Source: CAZWLY01 sp964634465 (lineage in GTDB: Bacteria; Desulfobacterota; Desulfarculia; G963662305). From it: 64,000 nt of DNA. A model generated the notes under the pieces. That model searched no databases and was not told where the DNA came from. It saw only the letters and a program-made list of their open reading frames with translations. The position numbers and the translations under genes were made by a program. Position 1 is the first letter of the stretch. Every line of letters starts with the position of its first letter. The DNA lies in NCBI GenBank assembly GCA_964634465.1, contig CAZWLY010000004.1:62001-126000 (forward strand), written 5' to 3'. Below, one piece after another: positions 24,024 through 32,580 of the stretch.

Positions 24024-24038
24024 CAATAATCCTTATTG
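24024..24038. promoter_or_regulatory. Inverted repeat upstream of the iorA-like gene
   Basis: CAATAA (24024-24029) and TTATTG (24033-24038) flank a 3-base spacer, in the divergent region between ilvD and the iorA-like gene. It is AT-rich against a GC-rich background and lies about 30 bases before the start, where an operator would be expected. Confidence 0.35.
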
Positions 24039-24066
24039 GTGTTCGCCTGAAGGGAGGGACAAGGGA

Positions 24067-25710
24067 ATGGGAGTCGTGATGAAAGGCTATGAGAGCCTCG
24101 CCCGGGCCGTGATCGACGGCGGGGCCAGGGTGGCCGCCTCCTACCCCGGCGGCCCGGCGACCGGGGTCGTCGAGACCCTGATCGAAGAGGCGGCCGGCGG
24201 CGGCCTCTATGTGGAATGGTCCAGCTCGGAGAAGGTCGCCTTCGAGGTCGCCCTGGGCGCCTCCACGGCCGGCGTCCGGGCGGTGATGGTTGCCAAGCAC
24301 GTCGGCATCAACCACATCATCGACCCGTTGATGACGGCCAACCTGACCGGCGTCGGCGGCGGACTGGTCATCCTGGCCGGCGACGACCCCGGCTCGTACA
24401 ACTCCCAGAACGAGCAGGACTGCCGGCCCCTCGCCGCCTGGGCCGAGATACCGATCCTGGAGCCGGCCACGCCCCAAGAGGGCTACGATATGGTCCGGGC
24501 CGCCTTCGAGCTCTCGGAGAGGTTCCGAACGGCGGTCATGGTCCGGTTCGTGGCCGACTACGCCGCCGCCTCCGGCCCGGTGACGACCGCCCCGCCCACC
24601 CCTCCGGCCGAGGCTCTGTTCGACGAGCCAGACCGTTACAAGTGCCTGCCGGCCGAGGTGGTCGGCCTCCACGCCGGGCTGCACCAAAAGCTCGCCGCCG
24701 TCGGCCGGGCCTTTGCCGAGCCGCCGCTGAGCGACTTCAACCGCATCGACGGCTCAGGCCGAAGGGGGATCATCGCCGCCGGCAGGCTGTCGGCCGGGCT
24801 CGAAGCGCTCATCGAGCCGGGCTCGATTCGGGTGCTGAAGCTGGGCACGCTCTTCCCGCCGCCCGAGGAGTTGATCGCCCGGTTCCTGTCCGATCTGGAG
24901 GTGGTCTACGTCCTGGAGGAAGTCGAGCCGTTCATCGAAGACCGGGTCCGGATCGTCGCCCACAAGGCCGGGCTCAAGATCGAGGTCAGGGGCAAGACCA
25001 CCGGCCATGCGCCCTGGGAGGGCGACTTCAATTCGGGCAAGCTGGTTGGGTTCCTGACCGAAGAGCTGGGATTGGACATCGAGGCCGAAGCCGGGCCGGC
25101 CAGGAAGTTTCCCAGCCTCCAGCCGTTGGGGCGGGGCTGTCCCTACCGCCCGTTTTTTGCGGCGCTCAAAAAAATCGTCGAGGAAAAGGGGCTCGAGCGG
25201 CCGATCGTGGTCGGCGAGACCGGCTGTCTGGTCCGGCTCAACAACCCGCCCCTCAAGATGCTGGACATCAAGTTCTCCATGGGCTCGGCCGTGGGTGCGG
25301 CCTGCGGCCTGAGATGGGCCGGGGTCAAGGGGCCGATCGTGGCCGCCATGGGCGATTCGGTCTTCTTCCACACCGGGATCAACGGGGTCATCGACGCTGC
25401 CAATTCCCAGGCCGACATCGTCATCGCCGTCATGGACAACGGCACGGTGGCCTTGACCGGCTTCCAGGAGCGGATCGGCAGCGGCAGGACGGCCATGGGC
25501 GAGCCGGGCCCGACCATCTTGCCCGAAAAGGTCGCCCAAGGGCTGGGCTTGAACTACGTCAAGGCGGTGGACGCCTTCGACGCTTCCGCCCTGGAAGAGA
25601 CCTGGCGGGAGTGCCTGGGCCGGCGGGGGCCGTCGTTCGTCGTCGTCCGGGGCGAGTGCCCCTACATCGAGACCAAGCGCTGCCAGGTCGGGCCCGAGGA
25701 GGGCGACTAG
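24067..25710 (+). CDS. Indolepyruvate:ferredoxin oxidoreductase alpha subunit-like TPP enzyme lacking the ferredoxin domain
   Basis: A 547-residue thiamine-diphosphate enzyme of the IorA type: an N-terminal pyrimidine-binding domain (AASYPGGPATGVVETL), a middle transketolase-C-like domain and a C-terminal TPP domain with GDSVFFHTGINGVIDAA...VMDNGT. Normal IorA ends with two ferredoxin motifs of about 60-80 residues; here the protein stops after ECPYIETKRCQVGPEEGD, leaving only two Cys. No iorB gene is adjacent. It could act with an external ferredoxin or have another 2-oxoacid role. ATG at 24067 has AAGGGA upstream; 24079 is an alternative. Its stop overlaps the convergent hbd gene by four bases. 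Confidence 0.8.
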   Translation: MGVVMKGYESLARAVIDGGARVAASYPGGPATGVVETLIEEAAGGGLYVEWSSSEKVAFEVALGASTAGVRAVMVAKHVGINHIIDPLMTANLTGVGGGLVILAGDDPGSYNSQNEQDCRPLAAWAEIPILEPATPQEGYDMVRAAFELSERFRTAVMVRFVADYAAASGPVTTAPPTPPAEALFDEPDRYKCLPAEVVGLHAGLHQKLAAVGRAFAEPPLSDFNRIDGSGRRGIIAAGRLSAGLEALIEPGSIRVLKLGTLFPPPEELIARFLSDLEVVYVLEEVEPFIEDRVRIVAHKAGLKIEVRGKTTGHAPWEGDFNSGKLVGFLTEELGLDIEAEAGPARKFPSLQPLGRGCPYRPFFAALKKIVEEKGLERPIVVGETGCLVRLNNPPLKMLDIKFSMGSAVGAACGLRWAGVKGPIVAAMGDSVFFHTGINGVIDAANSQADIVIAVMDNGTVALTGFQERIGSGRTAMGEPGPTILPEKVAQGLGLNYVKAVDAFDASALEETWRECLGRRGPSFVVVRGECPYIETKRCQVGPEEGD

Positions 25711-26657
25711 CTTCGGCCGGCGACGAGATCGATCAGCTTCAACAGCGCTCGATCCCGCTCCTTGATCGCCCGTTCGAGCTTTTCCTGCGGCCAGTCATAG
25801 AAGCCGCGGCCGGCCTTGGCCCCCAACTCCCCTTGTTCGACTTTGCGCCTCAAGAGCGGCGAGGGGGTCGTCCGGTTGTCGAGGTGGGACAAAAGATAGT
25901 CCTGCACGCTCAGGGTGATATCCAGCCCGCCCAGGTCGGCCCGCTCGAGCGGTCCCATCAGGGCCAGTCTCAAGCCGAAGCCGTATCTGACCACCTTGTC
26001 CACGTCCTCGGCGGCGGCCACGCCGCTCTCCACCAGGCTCATCGCCTCCCGCTGGAGAGCGTGTTGCATTCGGTTGCCCAGAAAACCGGGGACGTCCTTG
26101 TCCACCCTGATCGGTTCCTTGCCGATGGCGGCCATGATCGCGATCGCCTGCTCGAAGACCTCGTCGGCGGTGAACCGGCTCCGGACGATCTCGACGCAGG
26201 GCAGGATGTGGGGCGGGTTCCAGAAATGTGTTCCGACCAGCCGCTCGGGGCGCTTGAGGGGCTCGGCGATGGCGCCGATGCTGATCGCCGAGGTGTTGGT
26301 GCACAAGACGGCCTCGGCCCCGACCAAATCCTCCAACTCGGTGAACAGGCGGCGCTTGATATCGAGGTCCTCGCTGACCGTCTCGATGACGAGATTAAGG
26401 CCGGCGGCGGCCGAGGCCAGATCGGGGCGCAGCTCGATATTGGCCGCGGCCGACCTGGCCTGCTCCGGGCCGATCAGGCCCAGCTCGACGAAGACGTCCA
26501 GGTTGCTTTCGATTCGCTTCGGGGCGCTGTTCAGGGTTTCGGGGTTCGCATCGAAGAGGTTCACCCGCCAGCCGCCGACGGCGAAGCACTGGGCGATGCC
26601 GTGCCCCATCGTCCCGGCGCCAATGATTCCGACGGTCTCGGCCTTTTCTCCCGCCAT
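25707..26657 (-). CDS. 3-hydroxyacyl-CoA dehydrogenase (Hbd/PaaH type)
   Basis: A 316-residue NAD-dependent dehydrogenase of beta-oxidation: GIIGAGTMGHGIAQCF (about residues 10-25) is the Rossmann motif, CTNTSAISI and GTHFWNPPHILPCVEIV carry the catalytic Ser/Asn and His region, and DVPGFLGNRMQHAL starts the C-terminal dimerisation domain. Single-domain, without a fused hydratase. ATG at 26657 is preferred over GTG at 26663 because GGAG lies 9 bases before it. It is transcribed divergently from the GntR regulator, a possible control link. Confidence 0.9.
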   Translation of the reverse strand: MAGEKAETVGIIGAGTMGHGIAQCFAVGGWRVNLFDANPETLNSAPKRIESNLDVFVELGLIGPEQARSAAANIELRPDLASAAAGLNLVIETVSEDLDIKRRLFTELEDLVGAEAVLCTNTSAISIGAIAEPLKRPERLVGTHFWNPPHILPCVEIVRSRFTADEVFEQAIAIMAAIGKEPIRVDKDVPGFLGNRMQHALQREAMSLVESGVAAAEDVDKVVRYGFGLRLALMGPLERADLGGLDITLSVQDYLLSHLDNRTTPSPLLRRKVEQGELGAKAGRGFYDWPQEKLERAIKERDRALLKLIDLVAGRS

Positions 26658-26986
26658 GTTCACTCGCTCCGTTCGTTTTGTAGGGCGAAAACAAAAAAGT
26701 AAAGGGTGGTCGATTCCTGGCCCGCGCCGGCCATGTTAGCCAATCGGCCGGGGTTTGTCACCCGGCAACGGCCGGCCCGGAGGCGTGGCCGGCGGCCGGT
26801 CGAACCGGACGCCGAGACAAGGCGCGGCGTGTCCGCCAAGGGAACGGCGGGGCGGTCAATTTTATTAAGATCGCTATGATGATCGGTTGAAAGAAAAAAG
26901 CGGGTGCGCGGTCAAATCCTGTTTTGAGCGGCGGCAAAATGTGTTATGGTTGTAATCTGAAATTTCAGATTACAGTGCGGGGAGCG
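26658..26986. other. Divergent intergenic region between hbd-like and gntR genes
   Basis: 329 bases. The part next to hbd is GC-rich with several inverted GGCCGG blocks and no frame of interest. From about 26855 the sequence becomes AT-rich and holds a weak promoter for gntR (TTGAGC 26924-26929 and TATGGT 26945-26950, spacing only 15) and the palindromic operator at 26951-26974. Confidence 0.5.
26951..26974. promoter_or_regulatory. Perfect 24-bp palindrome, probable GntR operator
   Basis: TGTAATCTGAAA (26951-26962) is followed at once by its exact reverse complement (26963-26974). It begins right behind the putative -10 and ends 12 bases before the gntR start codon, the expected place for autorepression. 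The half-site spacing fits a dimeric winged-helix protein. Confidence 0.75.
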
Positions 26987-27658
26987 ATGGCGGCGGTGAC
27001 CAAACCCCTGATCGACGTCTCGAACATCAACGAGAAGGTCTATCATTTCCTGAAGGACCGCCTGCTCGACCTGACCTTTCCGCCGGGTCACAAGATCAAC
27101 CTCCGCCGCCTCCAAAAAGAGCTGGGCGTCAGCTACACCCCGATCAAGGACGCCATATTCCGGCTGGCCGGCGAGGGTCTGGTCGAGGTCAGCTCCCGCC
27201 GCGGCACCTTTGTCAAGCAGGTCAGCGAACGAGACATCAGGGAGATCGCCGAGACCAGGATCATTCTCGAAACGGCGGCGGTGGACCTCATCGCCGAGCG
27301 GATCAGCGACGAGCAATTGGCTGAGCTGAGGCGGCTCTTCGAGGCCACGCTGGATCAGAACACCTACTCGGACTATCGGCTGTTTCTCAAGCGGGACAAC
27401 CAGTTCCACTTGGCGATCATCAGGTTCACCGGCAACCAGCGGCTGTTGACCATCTACGAGCACTTGAACGCCCACATGCAGATCATCCGCTTCCGCTTCG
27501 CTCCCAAGAGCCAGATAAGACTGGGGAACACGGACGAGGCGCACAGGCGGATTCTCGAGGCCCTGGAGGCGCACGACGCCCGACGGGCCAAGGAGGAGTT
27601 GACCACTCACTTGATGACGGCGCGGGACGCCTTTTTGAAGCAGGGAGCGAATAACTGA
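26987..27658 (+). CDS. GntR family transcriptional regulator (FadR/FCD subfamily)
   Basis: A 223-residue regulator. The N-terminal winged helix (about residues 12-78) has LKDRLLDLTFPPGHKINLRR and SYTPIKDAIFRLAGEGLVE; the rest is an FCD all-helical effector domain with metal-binding-type positions in FHLAIIRFTGN and AHRRILEALEAHD. ATG at 26987 has GGGGAG directly upstream; an in-frame GTG/ATG further up would translate the operator itself and is rejected. FCD regulators usually sense organic acids. Neighbours (TAXI-TRAP downstream, hbd divergent) suggest an acid-uptake or degradation regulon. Confidence 0.9.
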   Translation: MAAVTKPLIDVSNINEKVYHFLKDRLLDLTFPPGHKINLRRLQKELGVSYTPIKDAIFRLAGEGLVEVSSRRGTFVKQVSERDIREIAETRIILETAAVDLIAERISDEQLAELRRLFEATLDQNTYSDYRLFLKRDNQFHLAIIRFTGNQRLLTIYEHLNAHMQIIRFRFAPKSQIRLGNTDEAHRRILEALEAHDARRAKEELTTHLMTARDAFLKQGANN

Positions 27659-27824
27659 GACCCGCCGGGAATCCGACGGCCGCCGCGGCCGGAGTTTGGG
27701 GGTGAGGCCGGGGGCGGCTCTTTGGTAAAATGGTTGGGAACGGGCGCCGGGGGGGAAGGTCGGCCGACTCGACGCCGGCGCGCGCAAGGCTTTCTTTCAA
27801 CAACAACAAACGAGGGAGGCTTTC

Positions 27825-28790
27825 ATGTCAAAGAAGGCGGCATTCTTGGTAGTGGTGCTCCTGTGTGCGGCTCTTGTCGCCCCGGCGGCCCAGGCCGGGA
27901 CCAAGTTCCTGCGGATGGTCTCCGGACCCGAGGGCGGCTCGTGGTACCCGTTGGGTTCGGCGATGATGACCATCATCCAGAAAGAGCTGGGCATTTCCAC
28001 TTCCAACGGTCCCGGCGGCGGGGTGGGCAACTGCAAGGTGGTCAACGCCGGCCGGGCCGATTTGGGCTGGACCTACACCCACACCGCGTACAACGCCTAC
28101 AACGGCCGGGGTAAGTTCAACAAGAAGCACACCAACCTGCGCCACCTGATGTCACTCTATCCGGGCGTCTTCCAGATCGTCGTGCCCAAGAAGAGCGACA
28201 TCAAGAGCGTGGCCGACCTGAAGGACAAGCGCATCGTTCCGGGCAAGATCGGGTTCACCGGCACCGCCATCGCCGAGTTGGTCCTCAAGGCCTACGGCCT
28301 GTCCTTTGACAGCATCAAGAAGAGCGGCGGCTCGGTCAGCTACGTCGGCTACTCCGACTCGGCCGCCTTGATGAAGGACGGCCATTCCGACTGCTACATG
28401 GCCGTCACCTCTTGCCCCCAGGCGACGATCATCGACCTGGAGTTCCGGCCGGGGATCAGGTTCCTGCCCATCGACCCGGCCCACCAGAAGAAGGTCCGCG
28501 AACTCGAGCCCGGCCTGATGCCGACCGTCATCCCGGCCGGCGCCTACAAGAGCCTGGACCACGACGTTCCGACCGTGGGCACGGTGACCTCCATCGTCGT
28601 CAACAAGAACGTGCCCGACGACGTGGTCTACAAGATCGTCAAGACGCTTTACGCCAACTGGCCCGAGCTGGCCAAGGTCAAGAAGAAGGCCATCCAGGAC
28701 AGCAAGCCCGAGAAGGCCCTCCAGGGCGCCAGCATTCCGGTCCACCCCGGTGCGCTCAAGTACTATAAGGAGATGGGCTACGCCAAGTAG
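27825..28790 (+). CDS. TAXI family TRAP transporter solute-binding protein
   Basis: A 321-residue periplasmic protein with a signal peptide (cleavage near AQA-GT, residue 24). The mature start KFLRMVSGPEGGSWYPLGSA and SNGPGGGVGNCKVVNAGRADLGW are typical of TAXI proteins, which deliver solutes such as dicarboxylates or glutamate-like acids to TRAP permeases. Length is normal. The fused permease gene follows after 119 bases. Ligand cannot be predicted. Confidence 0.9.
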   Translation: MSKKAAFLVVVLLCAALVAPAAQAGTKFLRMVSGPEGGSWYPLGSAMMTIIQKELGISTSNGPGGGVGNCKVVNAGRADLGWTYTHTAYNAYNGRGKFNKKHTNLRHLMSLYPGVFQIVVPKKSDIKSVADLKDKRIVPGKIGFTGTAIAELVLKAYGLSFDSIKKSGGSVSYVGYSDSAALMKDGHSDCYMAVTSCPQATIIDLEFRPGIRFLPIDPAHQKKVRELEPGLMPTVIPAGAYKSLDHDVPTVGTVTSIVVNKNVPDDVVYKIVKTLYANWPELAKVKKKAIQDSKPEKALQGASIPVHPGALKYYKEMGYAK

Positions 28791-28909
28791 GGCGAGTCGA
28801 CCTTGAACCCAACGGCGCCGGTCCGGTTTCCGGTCAAGCCGGGCCGGCGCCTCGATCGAGCAGGGAGAGAATCGGCCGGTAAGAGGGACGCAATCTTAAG
28901 GAGGCGAGG

Positions 28910-30871
28910 GTGTCGGTGGAGCAACGAAGGCTCGAGTATCGCGAGGAGAAAAAGGAGAGTGTCCTCGAATGGCTGCTGAGTCGGAAAGACGGTCTCCTGC
29001 GCCATCCGCTGGAACTGTCCATCTGCTTGCTGTCCATCTGCTTGAGCCTCTACCATCTCTTCGTCGCCTACGCCGGCTCCCTGGAGGCCCACGCTTTTCG
29101 CTCCACCCACCTGGCCTTTGTGATGGTGATCTGTTTTTTGATCCGGCCGCTGGGCCGCAAATCGTTCACCGATAAGATCAACGGCTGGTTTTTCATCGAT
29201 CTCGTCTTGATCGGCTTGACCATCGCCATCCAGGTCTACAAACTCTGGGATCTGGACGCCTACATCTTCAGGCGGGGCGATTTGACCGACTGGGACATCT
29301 ACCTCGGCACCATCTTCATCATCCTGCTTTTGGAAGCCACCCGGCGCACGGTCGGCTGGGCGATGGTCCTCATCGCCGGCTTCTTTTTGATCCAGACCAC
29401 CTTTTCCGACTACTTTTTCGGCATCTTCTACGGGCCGCCCAGCGATCTGTTCACCATCATCGACTACATCTGGATGCGCGAGAACGGCATCTACGGTATT
29501 CCGCTGATGGTCATGGCGACCTACATCTTCCTCTTCATTCTCTTCGGCTCGATCCTGGTCCGCTCCGGTGCCGGGCGCTTCTTCATCAACGTCGCCCTGG
29601 CCCTGACCGGCTCCCGGACCGGCGGACCGGCCAAGGCTTCGGTGGTTTCGTCCTGCCTGATGGCCTCCGTCTCCGGCTCGGCCGTGGCCAACGTGGTCAC
29701 CACCGGCTCGTTCACCATTCCCCTGATGAAACGGATCGGCTATCGACCCTACTTCGCCGGCGCGGTGGAGGCCTGCGCCTCCTCCGGCGGCCAGATCATG
29801 CCCCCGGTCATGGGCGCGGCGGCCTTCGTCATCGCCGAGTTCCTGAACATGCCCTACCTGAAGGTGGCCGTGGCCGGGCTCTTTCCGGCCCTGATCTACT
29901 TCTTTTCGATCTTCGTCATGGTCCATTTCGAGGCCCGAAAGCGCAACCTGGCCACTATCCCTTCCGACGAGCTGCCCGATTTCAAGGCCGAGGTGAAGCG
30001 GGGCGGGCACCTGTTTTTGTCCATCCTGATCATCATCGTTCTCTTGGTGATCGGCTACACGCCCATGTTCGCCGCGTTCTGGGCGATCATGTCCATCTTC
30101 GTCCTCAGCGCCCTTCGCCCGGAGACCAGGATGAGCGCCCTGGACATCCTGAGCGCCCTGGAGGAAGGAGCCCGGGGGGCGGTCTCGGTCTCCATCGCCT
30201 GCGCCACGGCCGGCATCATCATCGGCTGCGTCTTCGTCTCCGGGCTGGGGATGGAATTCTCGAACATGATCGTCGATCTCTCCGGCGGTCACCTCTGGGT
30301 CGCCCTGATCCTGACCATGTTCGCCTCGCTGATTCTGGGCATGGGCCTGACCACCACCGCCGTCTACATCACCCTGGCCGCCCTGGTCATCCCGGCCTTG
30401 GTCAACATGGGCGTCAAGCCCATCGCCGCCCACCTGTTCGCCTTCTACTTCGGCCTGGTCTCGGCCATCACCCCGCCGGTGGCCCTGGCCTCGTTCGCCG
30501 CGGCCGGCATCGCCGGCTCCAATCCGATGCAAACCGGCTTCCATTCGTTCCGGCTGGGCATCGCCAAATACATCCTGCCCTTCGTGTTCATCTTCGCCCC
30601 GGAGCTTCTCTTCGAGGGCGAGTGGTACGACATCGTGCTGTGCATCGTCTCCGTGTTCGGCGGCATCTACGCCCTGACGGTGACCACCGAAGGCTGGCTG
30701 ATGGAACGGACCGGGTGGCTGGTCAGGATCGCGATGTGCGTCGCGGCGGTGTTGCTGTTCCATGCTTCGTGGGTGACCGACCTGATCGGCTGGGCGCTCT
30801 TCGCCCTCGTCGCCGGCCTCCACTACAACCGGGTCAAGGGGCAAAGGGCCGCTGCGACGGCGGTCGGATAA
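28910..30871 (+). CDS. TRAP transporter permease, fused small and large subunits (DctQM)
   Basis: A 653-residue polytopic membrane protein. The first ~170 residues resemble the DctQ-like part and the rest the DctM part, with the hallmark GSGPAN-like segment here as SVSGSAVANVVTTG (about residues 250-263), SGGQIMPPVMGAAAF and GMGLTTTAVYITLAAL. Such fusions are the rule with TAXI binding proteins. Sodium-coupled uptake is expected from the family. GTG at 28910 is set by AAGGAGG at 28899-28905. Confidence 0.92.
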   Translation: MSVEQRRLEYREEKKESVLEWLLSRKDGLLRHPLELSICLLSICLSLYHLFVAYAGSLEAHAFRSTHLAFVMVICFLIRPLGRKSFTDKINGWFFIDLVLIGLTIAIQVYKLWDLDAYIFRRGDLTDWDIYLGTIFIILLLEATRRTVGWAMVLIAGFFLIQTTFSDYFFGIFYGPPSDLFTIIDYIWMRENGIYGIPLMVMATYIFLFILFGSILVRSGAGRFFINVALALTGSRTGGPAKASVVSSCLMASVSGSAVANVVTTGSFTIPLMKRIGYRPYFAGAVEACASSGGQIMPPVMGAAAFVIAEFLNMPYLKVAVAGLFPALIYFFSIFVMVHFEARKRNLATIPSDELPDFKAEVKRGGHLFLSILIIIVLLVIGYTPMFAAFWAIMSIFVLSALRPETRMSALDILSALEEGARGAVSVSIACATAGIIIGCVFVSGLGMEFSNMIVDLSGGHLWVALILTMFASLILGMGLTTTAVYITLAALVIPALVNMGVKPIAAHLFAFYFGLVSAITPPVALASFAAAGIAGSNPMQTGFHSFRLGIAKYILPFVFIFAPELLFEGEWYDIVLCIVSVFGGIYALTVTTEGWLMERTGWLVRIAMCVAAVLLFHASWVTDLIGWALFALVAGLHYNRVKGQRAAATAVG

Positions 30872-30881
30872 AGAGGTGGTT

Positions 30882-31076
30882 ATGATGGACAGGCGCAAGA
30901 TACTGGGTTGGTCGGCCATCGCCGCCACGGTGGTTCTGCTGGTAGTGCTCAAGCGGCTCCATATCGGGGTGACCCACTACAACTGGTTCCTGATCATCCT
31001 GCTGGCCTGGACCATGGGCCTGATCTGGTGGTTCCGCTGGCTGCGGCCGCCCTCAAAGGCGGGCGAGGAGACTTGA
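30882..31076 (+). CDS. Small two-segment membrane protein of the TRAP operon
   Basis: A 64-residue protein with two hydrophobic stretches (WSAIAATVVLLVVL and WFLIILLAWTMGLIWWF) separated by a short polar turn and ending in a charged tail. Its start is about 10 bases after the permease stop, with AGAGG upstream, and a good terminator follows, so it is clearly part of the TRAP operon. No family recognised; it may be an accessory subunit of the transporter. Confidence 0.7.
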   Translation: MMDRRKILGWSAIAATVVLLVVLKRLHIGVTHYNWFLIILLAWTMGLIWWFRWLRPPSKAGEET

Positions 31077-31097
31077 GCCCGGCGTAACAAAACGCGG

Positions 31098-31131
31098 CCG
31101 GCCCCGCCGCCGAGGCAAGGGGCCGGTTTTT
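31098..31131 (+). terminator. Intrinsic terminator of the TAXI-TRAP operon
   Basis: CCGGCCCC (31098-31105) pairs with GGGGCCGG (31119-31126) over a 13-nt loop and is followed at once by TTTTT (31127-31131). It lies 21 bases after the last gene of the operon. Confidence 0.85.
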
Positions 31132-31240
31132 GTTCGAGGCCGCGGTTCGGCCGGGCGGAGGAGGGCGGCGTCCCTTCCGCGACCTGGGGAGAGTCGGCCC
31201 GTGGCAAGCGGCCGTTCTCTTCGCCCTCCGGAACGACCGG

Positions 31241-31774
31241 TTAGTCCGGGCGGGCCTGGGCCCGGTACTTCTTTGCCTTTGCGGCCAGCTCGTCCAGTTG
31301 GGCCTGGATGTTGTCGATCTCGGCCGGCTTCAAATCCCGAACCACCTTGGCCGGCTGGCCCAGGACCAGCGTTCCGGCCGGGACCGTCATTCCCGGCGGC
31401 ACCACCGCCCCGGCCCCGATGAGGGCCCCGGCCTCGACCACCGCCCCGTCGAGGACGATGGCCCCGATACCGATCAACGCCCCGGATTCGACGGTGGCGC
31501 CATGCACGCAGGCCTGGTGGGAGATGAGCGCTCGTTGGCCGATGATGACCGGCCTGTCCTGGGGGGCCTCGATCAGAGCCAGGTCCAAGACGGCGCCGCC
31601 CCGACCGATGACGATCCGCTCGTCGTCGGCCCGGAGCACCGCGCCGGGCCAGATGGTGGCCCCGGCCTCCACGACGACCCGGCCGATCAACCGGGCCGAG
31701 AGGTCGATGAAGGCGTCGACCGCGATTTCGGGGCTGACGCCGTCAAAGGGCGTAATCAGCGGTTGGCGATCCAT
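31241..31774 (-). CDS. Gamma-carbonic anhydrase-like hexapeptide-repeat protein
   Basis: A 177-residue left-handed beta-helix protein with hexapeptide repeats (IGRVVVEAGATIWPGAVLR; VESGALIGIGAIVLDGAVV; AGALIGAGAVVPPG). Gamma-CA homologues have three zinc-binding His; here HQACVH supplies two, but the usual QDG-x-x-H segment reads APQDRPVIIG, lacking the first His, so carbonic anhydrase activity is doubtful. Such proteins often sit in acyl-CoA operons (CaiE/PaaY-like thioesterase roles). ATG at 31774 is best placed behind GGAGAGG. Last gene of the iclR-led operon. Confidence 0.8.
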   Translation of the reverse strand: MDRQPLITPFDGVSPEIAVDAFIDLSARLIGRVVVEAGATIWPGAVLRADDERIVIGRGGAVLDLALIEAPQDRPVIIGQRALISHQACVHGATVESGALIGIGAIVLDGAVVEAGALIGAGAVVPPGMTVPAGTLVLGQPAKVVRDLKPAEIDNIQAQLDELAAKAKKYRAQARPD

Positions 31775-31788
31775 CGTCATCCTCTCCG

Positions 31789-32580
31789 TCAATCCTTCTC
31801 CCGGTTGAACTCGGGCCGGCGCTTCTCGAAGAAGGCGTCCACCCCCTCTCGGCGATCGGGGTGGCAGAAGACGGCCGTCTCGGCCAGGGCCTCATAGGCC
31901 AGGCCGGCGCTCAAACCGACCTCCTGACTCATCCTGAGCGCCCGCTTGGCCATTTTCAGGCTGAAGGCGCTCTTGTGGGCGATCTTCGCCGCCATGTCCA
32001 TGGTCGCCGCCTTGAGCTCCGTTGCCGGCACGACCCTGTTCACCAACCCGATCCGCTCGGCCTCGCCGGCGTCGATGATCTCGCCGGTGAAGATCAGTTC
32101 TCGAGCCCTGCCCTGGCCGATCAGGCGGGGCAGCCGCTGGGTCGCGCCCGAGCCGGGCATGATCCCCAACACCACCTCGGGCTGGCCGAGTCTGGCCGTG
32201 TCGGCGGCCAGTCGGATGTCGCAGGCCAGGGCCAACTCCAGGCCACCGCCCAGGCAGAGTCCGTTGATCATGGCGATCGTCGGGATGTCCAACTCCTCGA
32301 AGCGGGCGTAGAGGCGCTGGGCAAAGGTGTTCAAGAACCGATAGGCCTCGAGCGGGTCCATCCGGCCGAACTCGTTTAAGTCCGAGCCGGAGATGAAGGC
32401 CGCCTCTCCCGCGCCGGTGACGACCAGCACCCCGACGCTCGGATCGTTTTCGACCCGATCCAGAACGTCGGCTATCTCCTTTCGGGCGGCCAGGTTGAGG
32501 GCGTTTCGCTTCTCCGGCCGATTGACGGTCAACACCGCCACCCGGCCGTCTTGCTCAAAGATGATGTTTTGGTAGGCCAT
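31789..32580 (-). CDS. Enoyl-CoA hydratase/isomerase family protein
   Basis: A 263-residue crotonase-fold enzyme. NRPEKRNALN opens the family signature, INGLCLGGGLELALACDIRLA (residues about 97-117) forms the oxyanion hole, and both catalytic glutamates appear to be present: GQPEVVLGIMPGSGATQRL and RARELIFTGEII, which match Glu144 and Glu164 of rat crotonase. A true hydratase is therefore likely. It is one base away from the thiolase stop and precedes the gamma-CA-like gene. Confidence 0.92.
   Translation of the reverse strand: MAYQNIIFEQDGRVAVLTVNRPEKRNALNLAARKEIADVLDRVENDPSVGVLVVTGAGEAAFISGSDLNEFGRMDPLEAYRFLNTFAQRLYARFEELDIPTIAMINGLCLGGGLELALACDIRLAADTARLGQPEVVLGIMPGSGATQRLPRLIGQGRARELIFTGEIIDAGEAERIGLVNRVVPATELKAATMDMAAKIAHKSAFSLKMAKRALRMSQEVGLSAGLAYEALAETAVFCHPDRREGVDAFFEKRRPEFNREKD

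Noticed and set aside
24067..25710. Frameshift that hides the missing ferredoxin domain of the IorA-like gene
   Set aside because: No CxxCxxC-coding sequence is found in any frame after the stop; the next bases already belong to the convergent dehydrogenase gene.
26924..26986. N-terminal extension of the GntR protein (MCYGCNLKFQIT...)
   Set aside because: It would translate the promoter and the palindromic operator; the ATG at 26987 has a proper ribosome site and gives the usual N-terminus.
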